From NCBI GenBank assembly GCA_902812415.1, contig CADDZJ010000019.1:1-49384 (forward strand): 49,384 bases of DNA, read 5' to 3'. This DNA comes from Acidobacteriota bacterium. GTDB taxonomy: Bacteria; Acidobacteriota; Terriglobia; UBA7540. The notes beneath the pieces were generated by a model. It did not search any database, had not been told where the DNA came from, and saw only the letters and a program-made list of their open reading frames with translations. The stretch's first letter is position 1, and each line of letters opens with the position of its first letter. The translations under genes and the position numbers were made by a program. Shown piece by piece: positions 44,396-49,384 of this stretch.

Positions 44396-45360
44396 AGAGC
44401 GGCGCGGTGAGAATGCGGCGGCTTCCCCTGACTTTTGCATTCCTCACCTTAAGCCTGGCAGCGGTCTGGAATCCTGGGCTGCTCTCTAGCCAGAAAGTCA
44501 CCATCGAGCGCACCCCTAAATTCATCTTTGCAGGCCCTCGCCAGAAACCCTTCAATGCCACACGTCATCTAATCCCTCTCAGCCAGATTCAGATTGGAAC
44601 CCTTTCCAAGGATGATATCCCAGCCCTGGATCACCCGGCGTTCATCACCGCCGCCCAGGCAAACGCCCTCCTGAAAGGCTCCGACCGCGTCCTCGGCGTC
44701 TTCCTGAACGGCGAGGCCAAAGCCTATCCTGTGCGGATTCTCAACTGGCACGAGGCGGTGAACGACGCGATTGGAGGCCGTCCGATTCTGGTCAGTTGGT
44801 GACCGCTGTGCGGCTCGGGCGTGGTCTACGACCCGATCATCCACGGCAAGCGTTACATCTTTGGCGTCTCGGGACGTCTCTACCAGCGCAATGCGCTCTA
44901 TTATGACCACGAGACCAAAAGCCTCTGGTCGCAATTGCTTTCTAAGGCGGTGACCGGACCGATGGCCGGAACGCCCTTGAAGATGCTAACCGCCGAAAAC
45001 ACGACTTGGGGAGCATGGAGGAAGAGGCATCCGCATACCTTGGTCTTGTCGTTTAACACCGGATATTCCCGCGACTACAGCCGCGATCCCTATGCCGGAT
45101 GGAAATTCCCGCGCCGTCCGGCGCTGCTGGTTTCGGTGGGGAATGTGAAAAAGATCTATCCCTACTTTGAACTGCAAAAAGTGGCCAGAGGGTTGGTGGA
45201 GGACCGTTTGGGCGGGCAATCCATTCAGATCATCTACGACCACCGGTCGCAAAGCGCGCGTGTGCGGGAAGAGGGAGGGAATGTGATCTGGTTTGTGTCG
45301 TTCCTGGATGATCTCAGAAATTTCTATCCCAAGGCTGAAGTCTATCACGCGCCTAAGTGA
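44392..45360 (+). CDS. DUF3179 family selenoprotein candidate
   Basis: An exported 322-aa protein if the in-frame TGA at 44800-44802 is read as selenocysteine (Sec137). A hydrophobic signal covers about residues 8-30 ([20 protein letters not shown]). Before the [49 protein letters not shown]. After it: [48 protein letters not shown] and [14 protein letters not shown], all hallmarks of DUF3179. Homologs have CPLCG, so the TGA replaces exactly the first Cys of CxxC, leaving Sec-Pro-Leu-Cys. The reading frame is unbroken and the gene overlaps leuD (ATGA). Function is unknown; a redox role is implied by the motif. A nonsense mutation is the rival explanation. Confidence 0.87.
44815..44836 (+). 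promoter_or_regulatory. SECIS hairpin with GGUCU loop after the DUF3179 UGA
   Basis: TCGGG (44815-44819) pairs with CCCGA (44832-44836). After one bulged A (44831), CGT (44820-44822) pairs with ACG (44828-44830), closing the apical loop GGTCT (44823-44827). The UGA-to-loop distance is 20 nt. E. coli fdhF uses a GGUCU-type loop bound by SelB, so the resemblance is close. Confidence 0.75.
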
Positions 45361-45501
45361 GAAATGCAGCGAGGCCAAAAAATCCGACCTTATGTCAGAA
45401 TTATTTTAGGAAGAAAATCTCGCCGATAGCTTGAATGAATTTGCCGGTGAGTGATCTGCGCATAGCCGCTGGTCAGGCGGCGGAAACTCATTTTGAGACT
45501 C

Positions 45502-46842
45502 TCATGGCTGGGCCTGTTTCTTCTTTTGTGCGGGTTCAACCGGAAGCGGCGTCGTCGATTGGTCGGCGCGGCGGTAAACGATTTTTCCGCTTACCAGGGT
45601 AGCCGTCACAGCGCCCTTCAGTTTCCAACCGTCAAAGGGCGAGTTGCGGCTTTTAGATTTACCCGCCTCGGCATGATAGGTCCACTCACGCCGAGGATCA
45701 AAAATCGTGATATCGGCCGCTTCGCCAATTCGCAATCGGCCTGATGGCTGACGGATAATGCGCGCGGGACGCGAGCTGAGCAATTCAATAAGTCGAACCA
45801 GCGAAATCCTGCCGGGATCAACCAGTTGAGCGATGGCAAGACCCAGGGCTGTCTCAAGTCCGATCACGCCGAAAGAAGCGGCGGCGATGGATTTCGATTT
45901 GAGCTTTGGTGCATGCGGGGCGTGATCGGTGGCAATCACATCCACCGTGCCATCCGCAATTCCTTCAAGGATGGCGTCGCGATCCTTCGCGCTCCGCAGG
46001 GGTGGATTCATCTTGGCGTTGGCGCCATATTCTTCCACGGCTTTTTCGGTGAGCGTAAAGTGATGCGGCGTCACCTCGCAGGTCACGCGGACGCCGTTTC
46101 GTTTTGCCTCTCGCACCATTTGAATCGCGCCGGCGGTGGAAAGATGAGCCAGGTGGAGCGGCGCTCCGGTTTCAGCCGCCAGCGCCAAGTCGCGCGCCAC
46201 GCAAGCATCTTCTGATTCATTGGGGATGCCTGGCAGCCCCAACTTCTCGGCTATCGGACCCTGGTTGATGATGCCTCCTGCGGAGAGTGCCGGGTCCTCA
46301 CAGTGATCGATGATGGGAAGGCCGAGAGCGCCAGCGCGATCGAGAGCCTGCCGCATCAGGCTGGCTGTCTTGATAGGGCGCCCGTCATCTGAAAATGCGA
46401 CGGCGCCTGCGGCGGCCAGCGCCGCGAAATCGGTAACTTGTGCGCCCTCGCTCTGAAGGGTGGCCGCAGCAATCGGAAAGACTCGCGCCAGGCCGATATG
46501 CCGGGCTTGCTCCACCATGAAGCGCGTCAATTCCGGACTGTCGTTCACGGGCCGCGTGTTGGGCATCGGACAGACTGCTGTAAAGCCCCCGGCCACGGCG
46601 GCTTCGATCCCGGTTTTGATAGTTTCTGAAACCTCGCCTCCCGGCTCGCGGAAGTGAACGTGCAGGTCAATGAATCCCGGACTTACAATTTGCTTGTGGG
46701 CGTCAAGGGTTTCGTCCGCGGGCGTTGAAATCTGGCGGTCTATGAGACGAATCACGCCGTCTTCCACCCAAACATCGAGTTCATCATCGATTCCGTCTTC
46801 AGGCGAAATGACTCGTCCGCCGCGAATCAACAGTGTGCTCAT
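45502..46842 (-). CDS. pyrC: Dihydroorotase (multifunctional-type)
   Basis: A metal-dependent amidohydrolase of de novo pyrimidine synthesis, closing carbamoyl-aspartate to dihydroorotate. The 446-aa length and the opening STLLIRGGRVISPEDGIDDE fit type I dihydroorotase. Zinc ligands are in IDLHVHFREPGGE (His61, His63). Further metal and substrate residues are in MPNTRPVNDSPE, DHCEDPAL, CEVTPHHFTLTE and IATDHAPHAPK. It stands alone here, divergent from efp, without pyrB beside it. The start codon has a weak ribosome site. Confidence 0.96.
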   Translation of the reverse strand: MSTLLIRGGRVISPEDGIDDELDVWVEDGVIRLIDRQISTPADETLDAHKQIVSPGFIDLHVHFREPGGEVSETIKTGIEAAVAGGFTAVCPMPNTRPVNDSPELTRFMVEQARHIGLARVFPIAAATLQSEGAQVTDFAALAAAGAVAFSDDGRPIKTASLMRQALDRAGALGLPIIDHCEDPALSAGGIINQGPIAEKLGLPGIPNESEDACVARDLALAAETGAPLHLAHLSTAGAIQMVREAKRNGVRVTCEVTPHHFTLTEKAVEEYGANAKMNPPLRSAKDRDAILEGIADGTVDVIATDHAPHAPKLKSKSIAAASFGVIGLETALGLAIAQLVDPGRISLVRLIELLSSRPARIIRQPSGRLRIGEAADITIFDPRREWTYHAEAGKSKSRNSPFDGWKLKGAVTATLVSGKIVYRRADQSTTPLPVEPAQKKKQAQP

Positions 46843-46867
46843 CGTGAAGTTAAAACTGACCAGAACG

Positions 46868-46897
46868 TTGACGCAGGTTTCATGTGGCAGTTACAAT
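46868..46897 (+). promoter_or_regulatory. efp promoter
   Basis: TTGACG (46868-46873), an 18-bp spacer and TACAAT (46892-46897), both 5/6 matches. The predicted leader is ~40 nt and GAGGA lies 8 nt before the ATG at 46945. Confidence 0.6.
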
Positions 46898-46944
46898 AAT
46901 TTTTACAACCAACCTGATTGAGAAAATCGTTTGAGGAAATTTGA

Positions 46945-47502
46945 ATGAATGCTAACGACCTTCGACCGGGCATGGTCATCAAGCACAACAAGGAGCTTTA
47001 TTCCATCTTCAAGGCCGAACATCGAACGCCTGGAAACCTGCGCGCCTTCGTTCAGGCGCGCATGCGAAATCTGCGTTCCGGGGCGATGATCGACCATCGC
47101 TTCCGCTCGGAGGATGAAGTCGAGCGCGCCATCATTGACGAGGCTCCGATGCAATACCTTTACTCGGACGGCGATTCTTATTATTTCATGAATACCGAGA
47201 CCTACGAGCAACTACATTTGCCGAAAGAAGTGGTGGGCGACCGCGCGCAGTATCTTGTGCCGGACGTCACCTTGCGGGTCACCTTTTACGAATCCCGCCC
47301 GATTGACGTCGTTTTGCCACCCACCGTGGACCTTAAAGTGGTTGAGACCGAACCCGGCATTAAAGGCGGATCGGCCACGAATGTCGGAAAGCCTGCCAAG
47401 CTTGAAACCGGCCTGATTGTGCAAGTCCCTCCTTTTATCTCCGAAGGCGAAACCATCCGCGTGGATACCGCCGAAGGAACCTATCTGGAAAGAGTCAAGT
47501 AG
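46945..47502 (+). CDS. efp: Elongation factor P
   Basis: A 185-aa translation factor that rescues ribosomes stalled on polyproline. Three beta-barrel domains are complete, ending EGETIRVDTAEGTYLERVK as usual. The domain I tip loop, which normally reads PGK and carries the modified Lys34 (E. coli numbering), reads HRTPGNLRAF here, so the tip residue is Asn31. There is therefore no lysine to be beta-lysylated, and no Arg at position 32-type sites for rhamnosylation except Arg33 two residues later. This points to an unmodified or differently modified EF-P subgroup. Confidence 0.96.
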   Translation: MNANDLRPGMVIKHNKELYSIFKAEHRTPGNLRAFVQARMRNLRSGAMIDHRFRSEDEVERAIIDEAPMQYLYSDGDSYYFMNTETYEQLHLPKEVVGDRAQYLVPDVTLRVTFYESRPIDVVLPPTVDLKVVETEPGIKGGSATNVGKPAKLETGLIVQVPPFISEGETIRVDTAEGTYLERVK

Positions 47503-47520
47503 ACTGCTCCCTTGAAAGGC

Positions 47521-48399
47521 TTAGGAAACGCTCTTAAAGGGAATCTGATGTTCGGTTTGGAGCGTCAGCCCCTCCGGCGTTACGGCATAGATTGCCTCGT
47601 GCCCGGGGGGCAGCGCGCCTCGTTCTACCGCCTGGATGTATTCGCGTTCGATCAGGTAGCGTAAAGTGACGGTTTGCGGCGTGACCTCGATTTTGCCGTT
47701 GTAGAGATCCTGCTTTTCCCATAGATTCTTCAGCGATTTCCCATCAAAAGAATAGAGGATTGCCGTCAGTCGCGGCTGGCTTTTACCTAACTTGTTGCCG
47801 TAAATGATAAAGCGAAAATCTCCTGCTGGCGAAGGCGGCAAGAAAGCATAGTGCAGATCGGTTTGAGGCACAAAATTCGTGACGGCTGCCATCCGAATCG
47901 TTTCCGCTTTGCGTTGAAATAATGCGACGCAGTTCACGCGGTCAAAGTCAGACCAGCCAAACGTGTATCCTGCGGCAATCAACTGAACGCCGTTCCAGGG
48001 CCTGACCGCCACCGCCGGGCGACCAAAGAATGGATAATGAAGCTTTGAAAAGTAATTCTCAAGCTGCATTCGAACCTGCACGTCGATCGGATAGCGTGAC
48101 GAGGCGCCGGAAGCAGCGTTCTGGTTCATCCAGCTTTCCAGTGAATCGAGCACCAGCTTTTGGATCTGCTGTGGAATGGAGCCAGCGTCTGCCAGTTGCA
48201 CGTCGTCAAGCTGTTGCGCAAGCGCGTTGATGCGATCCGGCACGCTCTCAGGAGAGTTGGCTTTCTTGCCATGCCGCTTCGCCTGCGCCGTGCCTGTTCC
48301 CAGTAGCGCGATCGCCAGCGCCAGCGTCAGAAGGCGCTGCAACCCGCCGCGACCGAGCGGATTCCAAAGATCTCGGGAAACGATTTCTGCTGCCTTCAT
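47521..48399 (-). CDS. Hypothetical exported protein
   Basis: 292 aa from the ATG at 48399 with GGAG 8 nt upstream. The signal sequence lies around residues 18-38 (LQRLLTLALAIALLGTGTAQA), then a Lys-rich stretch (KRHGKKANS). The mature protein is mixed alpha/beta with blocks such as WNGVQLIAAGYTFGWSDFDRVNC and FIIYGNKLGKSQPRLTAILYSFDGKSL. I recognise no family. It reads as a typical conserved exported protein of unknown function. The next gene in the minus direction is similar in style, so both may belong to the same envelope system. Confidence 0.7.
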   Translation of the reverse strand: MKAAEIVSRDLWNPLGRGGLQRLLTLALAIALLGTGTAQAKRHGKKANSPESVPDRINALAQQLDDVQLADAGSIPQQIQKLVLDSLESWMNQNAASGASSRYPIDVQVRMQLENYFSKLHYPFFGRPAVAVRPWNGVQLIAAGYTFGWSDFDRVNCVALFQRKAETIRMAAVTNFVPQTDLHYAFLPPSPAGDFRFIIYGNKLGKSQPRLTAILYSFDGKSLKNLWEKQDLYNGKIEVTPQTVTLRYLIEREYIQAVERGALPPGHEAIYAVTPEGLTLQTEHQIPFKSVS

Positions 48400-48531
48400 C
48401 TCCAAATCTCCAGAGTTCCTTTCCGCAAGGTTCCCCCTTTGAGGGTTTCATCCCTGCGATATCCAGTATAGGGCGCTAACGCGATGGTGTCGATGAGGCG
48501 CAGGCGGGCGACAGGCAGCTTTTGAAGGGAA

Positions 48532-49317
48532 TCAGTACTGATGGACTCGAACCACCGAATCCTCATTGAAAATAACGAACAGCACGTGAGGAGGCTGGCC
48601 GTAAAGCCAGTCTTCTTCCTCGGTGCCGTCCGGCTTATCTTCCCGAATTTTTCGATCCGGCGGCCCTTTAGCGGATAGCACCGCGCTCTTACTCATGCCG
48701 ATCACCACCTGATGCTTCTGGATGGCATCCTTGAACTGCGGCGGCACAGAAGGTGAATAGAGCACCGTCGGGGCGCGGCGGGAGAAGTCCAAAACTTCGC
48801 TTAAAAGTGTTTTCACCTGTTCCGCTGTGGGATGAGGATCGTTCTTGGGAAGCTGAAGGGTGATGTAGGAACCGTTGGAAGGGGTTGTCGGGTTCTCGCT
48901 CGAAGCAACCGGGACAGGCATGGGGCCCATGCCAATCTCAAGGTGCTGATACCAATGCTCGCCGCTCTTCCCGCCTCCGTTAATTGCGAAAACAATACGG
49001 CCTGGCCTGAACTTGATTCCAGTGATCTCGACCGGCCTTCCGGGCTTGACAGACATCCCCTTTTCTCGCAGCTCTTTCGCCGCCTGAGTCTGGTCGATCT
49101 CACCTTGAGAGTTCACATGGACGCCGTGCTTGCCCCAGGGCAGGGGAATCTTGGCCACCGCAACTTCGTGCGCCAGCTCTCGCACGATCAGGATTTGGTC
49201 AAAGTGTTCCATCGACTGCCGGGCGTACAGCAAACCGAACGGACCAGCGATGAACAAGGCGAGAAAGAATAATGCGCTATTGCGGAAACCCCTCGGCAAA
49301 CAACTTTCGTCCTTCAT
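48532..49317 (-). CDS. Hypothetical membrane-anchored protein
   Basis: 261 aa with GGGAGG 5 nt before the ATG. An N-terminal hydrophobic segment (FRNSALFFLALFIAGPFGLLYA, residues ~11-32) is likely an uncleaved anchor or signal. The mature part contains PVEITGIKFRPGRIVFAINGGG and near the C-terminus VVIGMSKSAVLSAKGPPDRK and EEEDWLYGQPPHVLFVIF. The GMSKSAVLSAKGPPD block and the final VVRVHQY strand resemble the SmpA/BamE-like fold, but this is only a shape similarity. Function is unknown. Confidence 0.7.
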   Translation of the reverse strand: MKDESCLPRGFRNSALFFLALFIAGPFGLLYARQSMEHFDQILIVRELAHEVAVAKIPLPWGKHGVHVNSQGEIDQTQAAKELREKGMSVKPGRPVEITGIKFRPGRIVFAINGGGKSGEHWYQHLEIGMGPMPVPVASSENPTTPSNGSYITLQLPKNDPHPTAEQVKTLLSEVLDFSRRAPTVLYSPSVPPQFKDAIQKHQVVIGMSKSAVLSAKGPPDRKIREDKPDGTEEEDWLYGQPPHVLFVIFNEDSVVRVHQY

Positions 49318-49384
49318 GTTTGCCCTCCCAACTTTAGAAGAGCTGCCTCAGCCTTTAGACACTCCCATTGTAACGCTGTCCGGC

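Noticed and set aside
44392-45360. Calling two separate DUF3179 fragments (44392-44802 and 44821-45360)
   Set aside because: The second fragment begins mid-domain, and the TGA lies at the conserved CPLCG Cys with a GGUCU hairpin following. One Sec-containing gene explains both.
1-49384. CRISPR arrays, prophage, IS elements, rRNA operon
   Set aside because: I looked for regularly spaced direct repeats, transposase or integrase motifs and rRNA text and saw none; the repeats present are dispersed palindromes.

Overview
The window looks like chromosomal DNA from a soil-type Acidobacteriota, probably an uncultured relative of the Koribacter/Solibacter groups. This is inference from gene style: Tat-exported Gfo/Idh and TIM-barrel pairs, an S53 protease, an exported discoidin glycosidase, and many short palindromic intergenic repeats. 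No rRNA or phylogenetic marker was compared. I see no prophage, IS element or CRISPR array. It reads as ordinary genome with moderate strand switching.

Layout. 1-2 kb: tRNA-Pro(UGG) and a Tat-exported sulfatase (minus). 2.7-16 kb (plus): RlpA-like lipoprotein, HDOD protein, PcrA/UvrD helicase, a tiny basic protein, an APC permease, a small zinc-ribbon protein, an exported zinc phospholipase C/P1-nuclease-fold protein overlapping an adenosine deaminase, a HAD hydrolase, a discoidin glycosidase and an S53 protease. 16-23 kb: a second APC transporter (minus), then a PLP enzyme of the cysteine-desulfurase-like family, a DsbD-N/redoxin pair and a DUF255 protein (plus). 23-33.4 kb (minus): the iscS-mnmA-AhpD-like-K+ channel run, a phosphoesterase, asnS-DinB, and a gamma-glutamyltranspeptidase coupled to a TIM-barrel protein. 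34-41 kb: P1-family peptidase, a secreted Gfo/Idh and TIM-barrel pair, a cytosolic Gfo/Idh, an agarase-like glycosidase and endonuclease III. 41.5-49.4 kb: a hypothetical gene, leuC-leuD-DUF3179, pyrC, efp and two exported hypotheticals.

The main discovery is two genes that a standard gene finder would split or call broken but that look like selenoproteins. In the AhpD-like gene (24226-24756, minus) an in-frame UGA replaces the attacking cysteine of the CxxC motif. In the DUF3179 gene (44392-45360, plus) an in-frame UGA replaces the first cysteine of the CPLCG motif. In both, the frame stays open and family-like on each side, and a hairpin lies just downstream at the spacing expected of a bacterial SECIS. 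The DUF3179 hairpin has a GGUCU apical loop like that of the E. coli formate dehydrogenase SECIS. The AhpD-like gene sits 19 nt after mnmA and iscS, in a chalcogen-handling operon. selA, selB, selC and selD are not in the window, so the genome must supply them elsewhere.

Other themes are export and cell-envelope chemistry, degradation of extracellular polymers, sugar oxidoreductase/isomerase pairs, and several families of dispersed palindromic repeats.
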